From NCBI RefSeq assembly GCF_004135735.1, contig NZ_CP012670.1:10053501-10117500 (forward strand): a DNA stretch of 64,000 bases, read 5' to 3'. Below are positions 1-8,310 of the stretch, one piece after another. A program made the translations under genes and the position numbers. Each line of letters begins with the position of its first letter. The first letter of the stretch is position 1. The notes beneath the pieces were generated by a model that saw nothing but the letters and a program-made list of their open reading frames with translations, was not told the DNA's origin and did not search any database. The DNA comes from Sorangium cellulosum. GTDB taxonomy: Bacteria > Myxococcota_A > Polyangia > Polyangiales > Polyangiaceae.

Positions 1-470
1 TCGGGGCCGGCCACCACCGGGCGCAGGAGCTTGCCGGTCGCGAAGCCGTCCTTCACCTCGAGGCGGTTCGCGATGATGCCCGTCGCGCCGAGGTGCTCGG
101 CGAGCCGCTGCATGAGGAAATCCAGCGCGCCGGAGATGAGGATGACGTCGTGCCCCTTGTCGAGGCTGCACTTCACGAGGTCGCGCGCCTTGGCGTAGAT
201 CGCCGGGCGGAGCACCTTCGCGAACGCCTCCTCGGCGAGCGCCATGAGGCGGTCCTCCGACACGCCCTCGAACGAGCTGAAGAGCAGCTCGTTGAAGAGG
301 CGCCGATCCTGCAGCTCCGCCATCGCCATCCACGGCGCCTTGACGAGGGCGCGGCCGAGCTTCGCGAGGCTGTGCATCGGCGTCGGCTGGTTCAGCATGT
401 AGAACACCGTCGGGTGCACGAGGTTGGTCGTGACCAGGGTGCCGTCTACGTCGAAGTAGCTCGCCGGCAT
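1..470 (-). CDS. HAD-superfamily phosphatase (phosphoserine-phosphatase-like), partial
   Basis: The first 156 residues of a haloacid-dehalogenase-type hydrolase; the gene runs off the left edge. The nucleophile motif DVDGTL sits at residues 7-12, right behind the start. A second motif, VILISGALDFL (about residues 108-118), has the Ser of HAD motif II. The spacing, with a helical cap between them, fits the HAD-IB group (SerB-like phosphatases), so a phosphomonoester hydrolase in the cytoplasm is expected; the substrate cannot be told. Start chosen at 470 because GGGAG lies about 11 nt upstream. An in-frame ATG at 491 is possible but has no Shine-Dalgarno. It follows cysH on the same strand, separated by a long stem-loop element. 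Confidence 0.85.
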   Translation of the reverse strand, partial: MPASYFDVDGTLVTTNLVHPTVFYMLNQPTPMHSLAKLGRALVKAPWMAMAELQDRRLFNELLFSSFEGVSEDRLMALAEEAFAKVLRPAIYAKARDLVKCSLDKGHDVILISGALDFLMQRLAEHLGATGIIANRLEVKDGFATGKLLRPVVAGP

Positions 471-592
471 GCAGGGCAAATCTCCCTGCATGCCCGTCGA
501 GTCAAGATCGAGCTGACGCGAACCGGGATACGCAGGCGGCTGGTGGGGCGCCACGCAGCGCGTCGTGGGGCGCGTCGTGACGCGCCTCGCTG

Positions 593-710
593 GCGGGGGG
601 AGGGGCCCCTGGGGTGCTCTCCTCCGGGGCTTGCGTTCCGGCGAGCCCCTGTCGTGGCTCGCCTGCACTCCAGCCCCTCCGGAGAGCACCCCAGGGGCCC
701 CTCCCCCCGC
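593..710. repeat. Constant-core stem-loop element, copy A
   Basis: Two 30-nt arms (593-622 and 681-710) are perfect reverse complements and enclose a 58-nt core (623-680). The core carries GGGGC/GCCCC (626-630 with 673-677), then two 9-nt unpaired sides, then an inner hairpin GGCGAGCC/GGCTCGCC (640-647 with 656-663) closed by loop CCTGTCGT. The same core recurs at about 16.5, 19.0, 27.4 and 51.8 kb with different arms. It lies in the 371-bp gap between cysH (whose stop is 131 bp away) and the HAD gene, both on the minus strand. The rest of that gap (711-841) holds two similar degenerate blocks of about 50 bp containing AGGCCGCTCCGGAGA, and no gene. Confidence 0.9.
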
Positions 711-841
711 TGCCGACCGCCCAGGCGGCAAGGAGGGCCGCGTAGGCCGCTCCGGAGAAGCACCCCCAGGGGCTCAGCGGGTGAGCGTTCAGGCGGGGGC
801 GCGCATAGGCCGCTCCGGAGAGCAGGGGCCCCAGCGGGCGC

Positions 842-1609
842 TCAGGCGGAGAAAATGGGCGCGTACCGGTCGTCGAGATCGATCCCGCCCTCGGCCTCGC
901 CGCGATCCACCGGGTTGATCCCGCAGTACTCGACGCTCGCGAGGTGGCGCCAGCGGCCGGCGCGCTCCGGCTCGTCGGGGAGCACGGGCGTCGTGCACGG
1001 GAAGCAGCCGATGGTGCGGAAGCCCATCGCGTGCAGCGGGTTCTCGACCGCGTCGGGGTGCGCGGCGAAGTACGCGTCGAGCTCCTCGCCGCTCAGCGAC
1101 GCGAAGGGGTGGACGCGGAGCGCGTTGTTCGCCAGGTCGAGGCCGAACGGCGCGACCCTGGAGCGGGCGCCGCCCTCGCCGCGCCGCAGCGCCGCGACGA
1201 GCGCGTCGTAGCGGCCGCGGACCGCGTGGAGCGGGGCCGATTTGCGCAGGTCGCAGCACCGCTCCTGGCCCTCCTTCGACAGGTAGAGCAGGCCCTCGTC
1301 GCGCGTCTGCTGGGCGAAGCTGCGCTCGGGCGAGAGCGTGACGACGCGCAGGTTCGGGTGCGTCCGCGCGAGCTCGTCGCGCGTGGCGAGCGTCTCGGCG
1401 TGGAGCACGCCGGTGTCCACGAAGAGCACGTCGAAGGAGAGCCCCGCCCGGTCGGCCAGGTGGCACATCGCGGTCCCGGCCCGCTGCATGCTGCTCAGGA
1501 TGGCCGCCCGGGGGCCGAAGGTCTCGCGGACGAAGCGGAGGAGCTCGACGGGCGGCGCGCCCTGGAAGCGTCGGTTCAGCGGTTCGAGGTGTCGCTCGGT
1601 GATGCGCAT
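842..1609 (-). CDS. cysH: APS/PAPS reductase (assimilatory sulfate reduction)
   Basis: 255 aa. Reduces adenylyl- or phosphoadenylylsulfate to sulfite in cysteine biosynthesis. FVDTGVLHAETLATRDEL (about 61-78) is the nucleotide-site signature of the family. RCCDLRKSAPL and GCFPCTTPV supply the CC...CxxC cysteines of the 4Fe-4S-containing, APS-preferring subgroup. The C-terminal EYCGINPVDR takes the place of the usual ECGLH catalytic cysteine motif. The N-terminal P-loop segment (SSMQRAGTAM) is diverged from the common SFGAED form. Start at 1609 gives MRITERH; no strong Shine-Dalgarno is visible. No ATP sulfurylase gene is adjacent. Family assignment is firm; APS versus PAPS preference is inferred from the cysteines. 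Confidence 0.87.
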   Translation of the reverse strand: MRITERHLEPLNRRFQGAPPVELLRFVRETFGPRAAILSSMQRAGTAMCHLADRAGLSFDVLFVDTGVLHAETLATRDELARTHPNLRVVTLSPERSFAQQTRDEGLLYLSKEGQERCCDLRKSAPLHAVRGRYDALVAALRRGEGGARSRVAPFGLDLANNALRVHPFASLSGEELDAYFAAHPDAVENPLHAMGFRTIGCFPCTTPVLPDEPERAGRWRHLASVEYCGINPVDRGEAEGGIDLDDRYAPIFSA

Positions 1610-1687
1610 GCGAGATGCATAGCAGAGCACGTTTCCTTGATCCGGGTTGCGTTCGCCTGAGCTTGCGCCTAACTCCGCTTTGGCTGC

Positions 1688-2674
1688 ATGACCAGCGCTC
1701 ACCACGTGTCGGAGGCCGGCGGCCACGGCCAGGACCTCCCCGAGCTCGAGCGCCGGCGCTTCCTGTTCGTGACCGGCAAGGGAGGCGTCGGCAAGACCAC
1801 GATCTCCGGGGCGCTCGCGCTCGCCTTCGCCGCCCGGGGCAAGCGCGTCCTCGTCGCGATGTGCAACACCAAGGAGCGGCTCTCGGCCATCCTCGGCACG
1901 AGGCCCATCGGCCAGGAGGTCGCCCACGTCGCCGAGCGGGTGTGGGCGGTCAACATCTCGCCGGAGCGGGCCCTCCGGGAGTACGGCGAGATGGTCCTCA
2001 AGGTGCGCGCCGCGGCCGATCTCGTCTTCGACAACAAGTACACGCGCACCTTCTTCCGCGCGGTGCCCGGCATGTTCGAGTGGGCGATGCTCGGCAAGGC
2101 GTGGTTCCACACGACCGAGCTGCTCGAGGACGGCTCCCCCCGCTTCGACGTGGTGCTGCTCGACGCGCCCGCGACCGGGCACGGCATGGACATGCTGCGC
2201 GTGCCCAGGGTGATCCTCGACGTGGCGCCGCCGGGCATCCTGCGCCGGGACGCCGAGGCGGCGTGGGCGATGTTCCAGGACCCGGCGCGGAGCGGGGTGG
2301 TCGTCGTGACCCTCCCCGAGGAGATGCCGGCCACCGAGACGGTCGAGCTCGTGTCGGAGGTCCGCGGCGAGCTCGGCCTCCCCGTCCACCGGCTGATCAT
2401 CAACGGCGTGCTGCCGCCCTTGTTCTCGCCCGAGGAGCGCCGGGCGCTGCTCGCCGATCCGGCGCGCCTCGACATCCAGGCGCCGACGCGCGCGGCGCAC
2501 ACCGCCGAGAGCGCCATCGTCGCGGGCGCGCGGCGGGCGATGCGCGAGTCGGTGCAGCGCGAGAGCCTCGCCCGCCTGCGCCGCGAGCTCGACGTGCCGA
2601 CCGTGGTCCTGCCGTTCCTGTTCGACGAGGCCTCGACGGTCGCCGGCACGCGGATGCTGGCCGAGCGGCTCTGA
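1688..2674 (+). CDS. ArsA-family ATPase (anion-transporting ATPase-like)
   Basis: 328 aa, cytoplasmic P-loop ATPase of the ArsA/GET3 branch of the MinD-like fold. The deviant Walker A GKGGVGKTT is at residues 32-40. The switch/Walker B region is DVVLLDAPATGHGMDML (about 155-171), the ArsA-type DAPxTGH signature. Single ATPase domain rather than the duplicated one of enterobacterial ArsA. No arsB or arsenic regulator is nearby, so arsenite export is unlikely; in myxobacteria such proteins are often of unknown client. Divergent from cysH (78 bp apart) and followed after 19 bp by the nicotinate phosphoribosyltransferase-like gene, so probably co-transcribed with it. Confidence 0.85.
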   Translation: MTSAHHVSEAGGHGQDLPELERRRFLFVTGKGGVGKTTISGALALAFAARGKRVLVAMCNTKERLSAILGTRPIGQEVAHVAERVWAVNISPERALREYGEMVLKVRAAADLVFDNKYTRTFFRAVPGMFEWAMLGKAWFHTTELLEDGSPRFDVVLLDAPATGHGMDMLRVPRVILDVAPPGILRRDAEAAWAMFQDPARSGVVVVTLPEEMPATETVELVSEVRGELGLPVHRLIINGVLPPLFSPEERRALLADPARLDIQAPTRAAHTAESAIVAGARRAMRESVQRESLARLRRELDVPTVVLPFLFDEASTVAGTRMLAERL

Positions 2675-2693
2675 GGGAGGCGGCGCGGAGACC

Positions 2694-3872
2694 ATGCTGC
2701 GAGCGAGCCCGCTGCTCCGTGACGGACGCGCGCTGCTCGACGCCGACCGCCTCGTGCGCGCGGGCGTCGCCGACCGGCGGGCGAGCTTCGAGCTCGCGTT
2801 CACCGCGATGCCGCCGCACACCGGCTTCCTCGTGGTCGCCGGCGTCGAGGCGGCGATCGAGGCGCTCGAGGCCGAGGGCGCGCGCCCCGGCGCGGAGGAG
2901 ATCGCCGCGGCGCGCGCGGCCTGCGGCCTGAGCGAGGCGCTCGCGGCGCGGCTCGCGGGCGCGCCGCCGCACCTCGACATCGACGCGGTCCCCGACGGGG
3001 GGATCGCCTTCCCGGGCGCGCCGGCCGTCACGGTGGAGGGGCCGTTCGTCGAGGCCTTGCTCGTGAGCGCGCTGCTCGTGCCGGCGCTCCGCCGGGGCAC
3101 GGCCGCGGCCACGCGGGCAGCGCGGCTCCACGTCGCCGCGGACGGCGGCGTCGTCGTCGACGGCTCGTCCGCGCGCGCGCCGTCCGCGGAGGAGGCGCTC
3201 TCGCTCGCCCGCGCGGCGCACGTCGGCGGCGCGGCCGCGACGACGAGCGCGCTCGCGGCCACGGCGCTCGGCATCCCGTTCCGGGGCGAGGCGGGGATCG
3301 AGCTCGGCGCGCTCGCGCCGCCGGCGTCGCCCTACGAGGGGAGCTGGCCCTGGTACGCCGATCGGCTGGTCGACCTCGGGGGGCACGACGAGGAGGCGCT
3401 GCTGCTGGAGGCGCGGCGCGTGGGCATGACGGCCGGCGGCTTCATCGCCTCGGGGCTCGCGGAGTCGTGCGCGGACCCGCTCGCCGTGCGCTGCGAGCTC
3501 GTGGCGCTCGAGGAGTCGGGCGCGTGGGCGCTCCGGCGGGGCGCGAGCGACCGCGCGGACGTGATCCCGGGGCGCAAGATGGTGATGCGCTACCACGACG
3601 AGGCGGGGCGCGCGGTCGCCGACGTCGTCCACCTCGCGCACGAGCGGATGCTCTCGCCGCGCGCGCTCGGAGCCGCGCGGCTCGCCCCGCTCGCGCGCGC
3701 CGTGATGCGCGGCGGCCGCGGCCTCGAGGTGCCCGAGCCGCCGAGCGAGGGGCGCGAGCGCTCTGTCGCCGCGCGGCCGCTGCTCCCGCCCGGGGTCGCG
3801 CGCCTGCGCGCGCCGTCCCGGTACCCCGTGCACCTCTCGCCCGCGCTGATCGCGCTCCGCGAGGAGGGTTGA
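2694..3872 (+). CDS. pncB: Nicotinate phosphoribosyltransferase-like protein
   Basis: 392 aa. The family converts nicotinate and PRPP to nicotinate mononucleotide (Preiss-Handler NAD salvage). Family marks: SFELAFTAMPPHTGF near residues 30-45, EGPFVEALLVSALL (about 118-131), the phosphate loop AAHVGGAAATTSALAATALGIP (given from about residue 172) and the C-terminal IPGRKMVMRYHDE. It is shorter than typical PncB (about 430-480 aa). The segment after the phosphate loop lacks the usual GTxAHS catalytic-histidine motif, so it may be a divergent paralogue. Starts 19 bp after the ArsA-like gene, same strand; converges on mlaE. Confidence 0.75.
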   Translation: MLRASPLLRDGRALLDADRLVRAGVADRRASFELAFTAMPPHTGFLVVAGVEAAIEALEAEGARPGAEEIAAARAACGLSEALAARLAGAPPHLDIDAVPDGGIAFPGAPAVTVEGPFVEALLVSALLVPALRRGTAAATRAARLHVAADGGVVVDGSSARAPSAEEALSLARAAHVGGAAATTSALAATALGIPFRGEAGIELGALAPPASPYEGSWPWYADRLVDLGGHDEEALLLEARRVGMTAGGFIASGLAESCADPLAVRCELVALEESGAWALRRGASDRADVIPGRKMVMRYHDEAGRAVADVVHLAHERMLSPRALGAARLAPLARAVMRGGRGLEVPEPPSEGRERSVAARPLLPPGVARLRAPSRYPVHLSPALIALREEG

Positions 3873-3952
3873 CGGGGCGGTGGTGGGCCTGGCGTCCGTC
3901 GCGTCAGGAGACGAGTGGATAGGCCACGGCTCGCGTGGTGGCTCGGCGGGGC

Positions 3953-4750
3953 TCAGAGGTCGAGCAGGAGCTGGGTCAGGATGTAGTTCGTCACGAGCAC
4001 GGTGACGCAGCTCTCGACGACCGCGCGCGTGGTCGCGACGCCGACGCCGCGGGCGCCGCCGGAGGCGAAGAAGCCGTGGCGGCACGAGACCGACGAGATG
4101 ATGAAGCCGAAGACGCACGCCTTGATGAGCCCCATGGTCAGGTCCTTGGGGACCGCGAAGTCGCGGATGCTCTGGAAGAACGAGCCCGCGTCGCCGCCGA
4201 GCCAGATCACCGCGACGAGGTACGAGCCGCACATGCCCACGCTCGTGTAGAGGATGCAGAGCAAGGGCAGCATCACGACCGCGGCGAGGAGCCGGGGCGA
4301 GAGCAGGTACTGCACCGGGCTCACGCCCATCGTCGCGATGGCGTCGATCTGCTCGGTGACGCGCATGTTGCCGAGCTCCGCGGCCATGGCGCTGCCGGCG
4401 CGGGCCGTGACCATGATCGCGGAGAACACCGGCGCGAGCTCGCGCGCGAGCGAGACCGCCACGAGGCCGCCGACCCGGCCCTCGGCGCTGAACGCGCGCA
4501 GCGCGTAGGTCGTCTGCAGCGTCACCACCATGCCGCTGAAGACGCCCGTGAGGCCGACGATGAAGATCGACTGGGCGCCCAGGAAGTCCATCGCCGCCAG
4601 GAACTGCGCGGGGCGGAACGGCGGCCGCACCAGCCAGACGAGCGTCTGGAAGGTGAGCGTGACGATGTTGCCGATGTTGTCCAGGAACGCGAGGACGGGC
4701 TCCAGCACCCTGTCGAGCAGCCCGCGCTGGCTGGTCTCCGCCCCTGCCAT
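3953..4750 (-). CDS. mlaE: MlaE/YrbE-family ABC transporter permease
   Basis: 265 aa inner-membrane permease of the MCE/Mla type, which moves phospholipids or other lipids between the membranes. About five to six hydrophobic segments. The family region ELAPVFSAIMVTARAGSAMAAELG is at roughly residues 105-128, followed by MRVTEQIDAIATMGV. The start at 4750 (MAGAETSQ) gives the usual family length; the frame stays open upstream, including an ATG at 4801, but that stretch is not MlaE-like. No MlaF ATPase or MCE-domain gene is adjacent, so the partners must lie elsewhere. Confidence 0.88.
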   Translation of the reverse strand: MAGAETSQRGLLDRVLEPVLAFLDNIGNIVTLTFQTLVWLVRPPFRPAQFLAAMDFLGAQSIFIVGLTGVFSGMVVTLQTTYALRAFSAEGRVGGLVAVSLARELAPVFSAIMVTARAGSAMAAELGNMRVTEQIDAIATMGVSPVQYLLSPRLLAAVVMLPLLCILYTSVGMCGSYLVAVIWLGGDAGSFFQSIRDFAVPKDLTMGLIKACVFGFIISSVSCRHGFFASGGARGVGVATTRAVVESCVTVLVTNYILTQLLLDL

Positions 4751-5013
4751 CACCGTGGCGCTCTTGTACCACGCGGCGCCGCCGCGCACGGCCCCGGGCA
4801 TGCGGCATGCGGCGTAGCCCACCACGGCCGCGGGCGGCGGGCCGACGCGGAGGGCTGGCGGGGCGGGCGCGAGGTCCTGGGCGGGCGGCGCGGCGGGCCG
4901 GGAGGCACAAGGGCAGGGGGCGCCGGCGGTATAGGGGGCGCCATCGGCGGGGAGGGGACGCCGGCAGGGGACGCCGGCGGAGCCGTCGGGGGCCGCGCCG
5001 GGGCGTCGGATGC

Positions 5014-5213
5014 GATGTCGGCCGCTGTGATCGCGTCCGCCGGAGCGTCGGGAGCGGTGTCGGCCGCGGCGATCGCGTCCGCCGGGGCGTCGGGAGCGAT
5101 GTCGGCCGCCGCGATCGCGTCCGCCGGGGCGTCGGGAGCGATGTCGGCCGCCGCGATCGCGTCCGCCGGGGCGTCGGGAGCGGTGTCGGCCGCCGCGATC
5201 GCGTCCGACGCGG
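5014..5213. repeat. 42-bp tandem repeat, about 5 units
   Basis: Five units starting at 5014, 5056, 5098, 5140 and 5182. Each begins G(A/G)TGTCGGCCGC and ends GGGGCGTCGGGAGC; the last decays. Because 42 is divisible by 3, several frames on both strands stay open and give 14-residue peptide repeats, but no start signal or codon bias supports translation. It occupies most of the 4751-5344 gap between the HEPN gene and mlaE; the remainder of that gap holds no gene that I can support. Confidence 0.85.
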
Positions 5214-5344
5214 CGCCAGGGGAGCGCGGCCAGCCATCCGGTCGTGTCTGCCACCCTGGCGGGTGACGCGTGTCCTGACGTGCTCGTGGCGCAGCGGCGG
5301 CTGACCTCGATCGCGGTGTTCCGCCGCGGGCCGTGACACCCAGG

Positions 5345-5935
5345 CTACAGGCGCACCAATTTGCCCGGCCAGCCGCTCACGCCTGGCAGCTTCCTGAACA
5401 GCGCGCACAGGTCCTCGAAGAGGCTCTGGGCGTCGTAGTTGCTGCGTGCCAGAGCAGGCTTCCAGTATCTGCCGTGGGCAAGCCAGTTGCGGTAGTGCAG
5501 CGCGCCCCGAAAATCTCCGATGACGGTTCGGCTGGCCGGTTCATGCTCTCTCCAGAGATCGAGCAGATCTTCATCAAGAGCAACGCGCCGCTTCTTCTCT
5601 TTGTACAGAGCCCTGAACGCCTTGCTGATCGGATCCTTTTGCTTGCCGTAAACCCGAATGAGGTAATCGACCCGCAGCACCGCCTCGGCCGCGGCCAGGA
5701 GCTGCAAGCACGTCACGTGCTCGAGCTCGTCGCGCGCATCCCCGAAGTGACGACGTACCTCCTCCTCCGACATGCCGACGAATTGCTCAGGCACCTCGCT
5801 TTGCGCGAGGATCGCCTCGCCGAGGCTGCGCTCGAGCCTGCCGAGAGCCACGAAGACGTCATCATGCCACCGCATGACGTCGTCGGCGCTGGGGCGCTCC
5901 TCGTTGAGGTGTGCTCTCTCCCCGGCGCGGCTCAT
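5345..5935 (-). CDS. HEPN-like protein with RNxxxH motif (candidate ribonuclease toxin)
   Basis: 196 aa, largely helical. HYRNWLAHGRYW (about residues 148-159) holds R-N-x3-H, the catalytic signature of HEPN RNases (R, a polar residue, then His), in the second half of the protein as expected. DARDELEHVTCLQLLAAAEAVLRVDYL (from about 66) would be an earlier core helix. HEPN proteins are toxins in many toxin-antitoxin and abortive-infection systems; RNase activity here is inferred from the motif only. Its ATG overlaps the stop of the upstream 153-aa gene (ATGA, 5932-5935), so the two are translationally coupled. Base composition is visibly less GC-rich than in the flanking genes, suggesting acquisition. 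An alternative is a non-catalytic HEPN-like helper. Confidence 0.6.
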   Translation of the reverse strand: MSRAGERAHLNEERPSADDVMRWHDDVFVALGRLERSLGEAILAQSEVPEQFVGMSEEEVRRHFGDARDELEHVTCLQLLAAAEAVLRVDYLIRVYGKQKDPISKAFRALYKEKKRRVALDEDLLDLWREHEPASRTVIGDFRGALHYRNWLAHGRYWKPALARSNYDAQSLFEDLCALFRKLPGVSGWPGKLVRL

Positions 5936-6393
5936 CCCTCGAGCAGCTCTTCCAGAGCATCCGCGAACGATTCTTCCGTCAGGGGCGCCATGGCCACGAC
6001 CTGCCCCCGCAGGAGGAGCTTCCAGCCCTGGCCGGGGAGATGAATCATGGTGAGCCGGTGCGGGCCAGAGATCGCGTCGACCCGCGCAGAGGCGCCAGCG
6101 ACCTTCTCGCCGAGGGGCACGAACTCCACCCCGATATGTCCAACATCGAGCTTCAGCCTCTCGCTCGAGTAGGTCCCCATATGATGGTCCCAGAGCTCGT
6201 ACGGCTCACGGGAGAGCTCGGCGACGCCCTCTTCCTGGGAGGGCTTGAGCCATCGCTCGATGTTGTCGTAGAGCTCCTTGATCGCGGCGACCCGCTCCCG
6301 CTTGCGAGCCTCCCAGTCGACCCTGGCTGCGACCTCGTCGCTTTCCCGCTTTTTCTTCTTCAGGACATCCTTCAGAGACTGGCCTGCACCCAT
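5932..6393 (-). CDS. Unknown protein paired with the HEPN-like gene
   Basis: 153 aa, no family recognised. The N-terminus is a charged helix rich in Lys/Arg/Glu (SLKDVLKKKKRESDE from residue 6), probably coiled or nucleic-acid-binding. It is followed by a beta-rich part with GQGWKLLLRGQVVAMAPL and an acidic C-terminus (EESFADALEELLEG). GAAGGAG lies about 10 nt upstream of the ATG, a good ribosome site. First gene of a two-gene unit, with the HEPN gene beginning in its stop codon. In that position it could be an antitoxin or a sensor subunit; this is inference from arrangement alone. Confidence 0.6.
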   Translation of the reverse strand: MGAGQSLKDVLKKKKRESDEVAARVDWEARKRERVAAIKELYDNIERWLKPSQEEGVAELSREPYELWDHHMGTYSSERLKLDVGHIGVEFVPLGEKVAGASARVDAISGPHRLTMIHLPGQGWKLLLRGQVVAMAPLTEESFADALEELLEG

Positions 6394-6569
6394 GGTCGCA
6401 CCGCTCCTTCAACCCACTGCGCGCCGCGCACCCACGGATGCGCTCGTCCCCCGTCGACATTCGCCCACGAGCGTCGAGTTTAGCAGGCCAGAGCTGCCGT
6501 CGCCCCTCGTGGCAAGGGGAGGTCGCGGGTCGCGGCATCGGCGCGGCGCGGGGGCACCGAAGGCCATGA

Positions 6570-7085
6570 TCAGCGCCGGAGCAGATCGCCCTCGAGCGCC
6601 GCGAGCACCGCGGCGCTCCGCGCGCCGGTCGCCCTGATCTCCGCGGCGCGCCCCGGCGCGCTCGGGTCCTCGGGGGCCTCGAGCCGGATCACGAGCGCGT
6701 CCCCCCCGAGCGCCTCCACGAACGGCTCGCCCCACTCGACCACGACGAGCGCCCCCTCCGCGCGGCGCTCGCGCAGCCCGAGCTGCGCGAGCTCGGCGGC
6801 CGCGTCGCCCTCCGCGCCCGCCGCGGACGACGCGCCGCCGAGGCGGTAGGCGTCGGCGTGCGCGACGGGGATGCGGCCCTCGTGCTCGTGGACGAGCGTG
6901 AACGTCGGGCTGGTGACCGGGATCTCCTGGGGCACGCCGAGCGCGCGGCAGAGGGCGCGCGCGAAGAACGTCTTGCCCGCGCCCAGGTCGCCGGCGAGCA
7001 CGACGAGGTCGCCGCCCGCGAGGCGGCCCGCCAGCGCGCGGGCGAGGCGGATGGTGCTGCGGCGGCTCGGCAGATCGATCCGCAT
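6570..7085 (-). CDS. tsaE: tRNA threonylcarbamoyladenosine biosynthesis ATPase TsaE
   Basis: 171 aa. TsaE is the ATPase that supports TsaB-TsaD in making t6A37 on ANN-decoding tRNAs. Walker A GDLGAGKTFFARAL spans about residues 32-45. The family segment VTSPTFTLVHEHEG (about 57-70) and HADAYRL (75-81) follow, and the Walker B-like VVVEWGE comes later. Slightly longer than E. coli TsaE through an Ala/Gly-rich insert (GGASSAAGAEGDAA). Begins 3 bp after the stop of the upstream secreted-protein gene, so probably in one transcript. Confidence 0.92.
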   Translation of the reverse strand: MRIDLPSRRSTIRLARALAGRLAGGDLVVLAGDLGAGKTFFARALCRALGVPQEIPVTSPTFTLVHEHEGRIPVAHADAYRLGGASSAAGAEGDAAAELAQLGLRERRAEGALVVVEWGEPFVEALGGDALVIRLEAPEDPSAPGRAAEIRATGARSAAVLAALEGDLLRR

Positions 7086-7088
7086 GCG

Positions 7089-8237
7089 TCAGAACCGGAG
7101 CCCCGCGCCGAGCGTCGCGCCGAGCAGGAGCAGCGAGCCGTCCGCCGTGGGCACCCACCGGAGGTTGCCGAGCTGGGCCTCGAGCTGCGCCGACCGGCTC
7201 AGCCCGAGCACGACGTCGAGCGACGCGCCGAGCACGGGGTGCACCTCGAGATCGCCGCGGTACGTCGCGCCGCCCGGCCGGACGACCTCGCCCCCGCCCG
7301 ACCGGAAGAACGCGCCGGCCAGGAGCGACGGGCCCACGTGGAGCGGGAACGCGCGGTACGCCCCGCCCTCGGGCGTGAGGCTGGGCGTCAGGAGGAAACG
7401 CGCGCCGCCCTCGAGCCAGCCGGCGCCCGGCCCGACCAGGTTGCCGCCGCCGCCGGCGAACAGCTCGAGCCCGCGGTCCGCGACCGCGTACGAGACGCGC
7501 GCGGCCCCGACCAGCGAGGCCGCGCTGCCGCTCGCCCCCTCGAGGCGCGCCGCCGCGACCGCGGCGCCGAGCGAGGCGGTCACGGCGAGCCGGCGCCCGC
7601 CCGAGTACGCCGGCCAGACGCGCTCCGGCCCGAGCGGGTACGCCATCTCCACCGCCCTCGCCGGCGGGGAGGGCGGCGGCCCGGGAAGAGGCGGCGGCGC
7701 GGCCTGGTCCGGCGCCGCGGCCCCGGCGGGCGGCGGAGGCAGCGGCAGACCCGCCGGGGCGGAGCGCTCCCACGGGAGCGCGCCCGCGCCGAGCCCCTCC
7801 GGGCGGAGGAGCACGGCGAGCATCTCCCGCGTCTGCTCGGGCGACCGGCCCCGGTCGACCTCGCGCGCGACCGACTCGACCCGGCCGGTCGAGGCGAGGT
7901 ACGCGGTGAGCTCGACCCGCGCGCTCGTGACCGCCGGCTCGACCGTGCTGGCCAGGACCCAGTCCGCGCCCGTCTGCGCGCTCACCGCGCGGTACTCGTC
8001 CGTGGTGTCGGCGACGCCGTCGGCCACGCCCGCGAGCGCGGCCGTGACCGCGCTGTCCTGCACCGGGGTGTGGCCGAGCGCGACGAGCCCGCGCGCGACC
8101 TCGGCCTGCGCGGCGCCGCGCGCGGCCTCGTCGGTGCCGCCGCGCGCGGGGAGCACCGCCACGCGATCGGCGAGCGCGGGCCGGGCGAGCACGAGGAGCG
8201 CGCTGGCGGCGGCACAGCAGAGGGCTCGGCGGATCAT
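7089..8237 (-). CDS. Secreted envelope protein of unknown function
   Basis: 382 aa. Signal peptide at the N-terminus (RRALCCAAASALLVLA then RPALA-DR). Residues about 25-140 resemble a periplasmic alpha/beta domain (DRVAVLPARGG...). A Pro/Ala-rich linker (PPPPAGAAAPDQAAPPPLPG) follows. The C-terminal 180 residues alternate short strands with Gly (LELFAGGGGNLVGPG, ending LGATLGAGLRF with terminal Phe), as in an outer-membrane beta-barrel. Start at 8237 is set by the signal peptide, although the frame is open far upstream through a 24-bp repeat array. No named family recognised. Confidence 0.7.
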   Translation of the reverse strand: MIRRALCCAAASALLVLARPALADRVAVLPARGGTDEAARGAAQAEVARGLVALGHTPVQDSAVTAALAGVADGVADTTDEYRAVSAQTGADWVLASTVEPAVTSARVELTAYLASTGRVESVAREVDRGRSPEQTREMLAVLLRPEGLGAGALPWERSAPAGLPLPPPPAGAAAPDQAAPPPLPGPPPSPPARAVEMAYPLGPERVWPAYSGGRRLAVTASLGAAVAAARLEGASGSAASLVGAARVSYAVADRGLELFAGGGGNLVGPGAGWLEGGARFLLTPSLTPEGGAYRAFPLHVGPSLLAGAFFRSGGGEVVRPGGATYRGDLEVHPVLGASLDVVLGLSRSAQLEAQLGNLRWVPTADGSLLLLGATLGAGLRF

Positions 8238-8310
8238 GCGCCGCCATGCTACGCCCGCCGGGAGCCCGGAGCAGCCCCAGGACGGCGCGCCAGCACGCGC
8301 GGCGCGCTCC

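Noticed and set aside
471..489. GCAGGG/CCCTGC palindrome upstream of the HAD gene as an operator
   Set aside because: Only 6-bp arms and it overlaps the ribosome-site region; expected by chance in this composition.
446..763. Small open frames with shared peptides (such as GLRSGEPLSWLA or CRRATTGARRNASPGG) at the five stem-loop sites
   Set aside because: The peptide similarity arises from the conserved DNA core read in different frames and strands; no ribosome sites or consistent frame.
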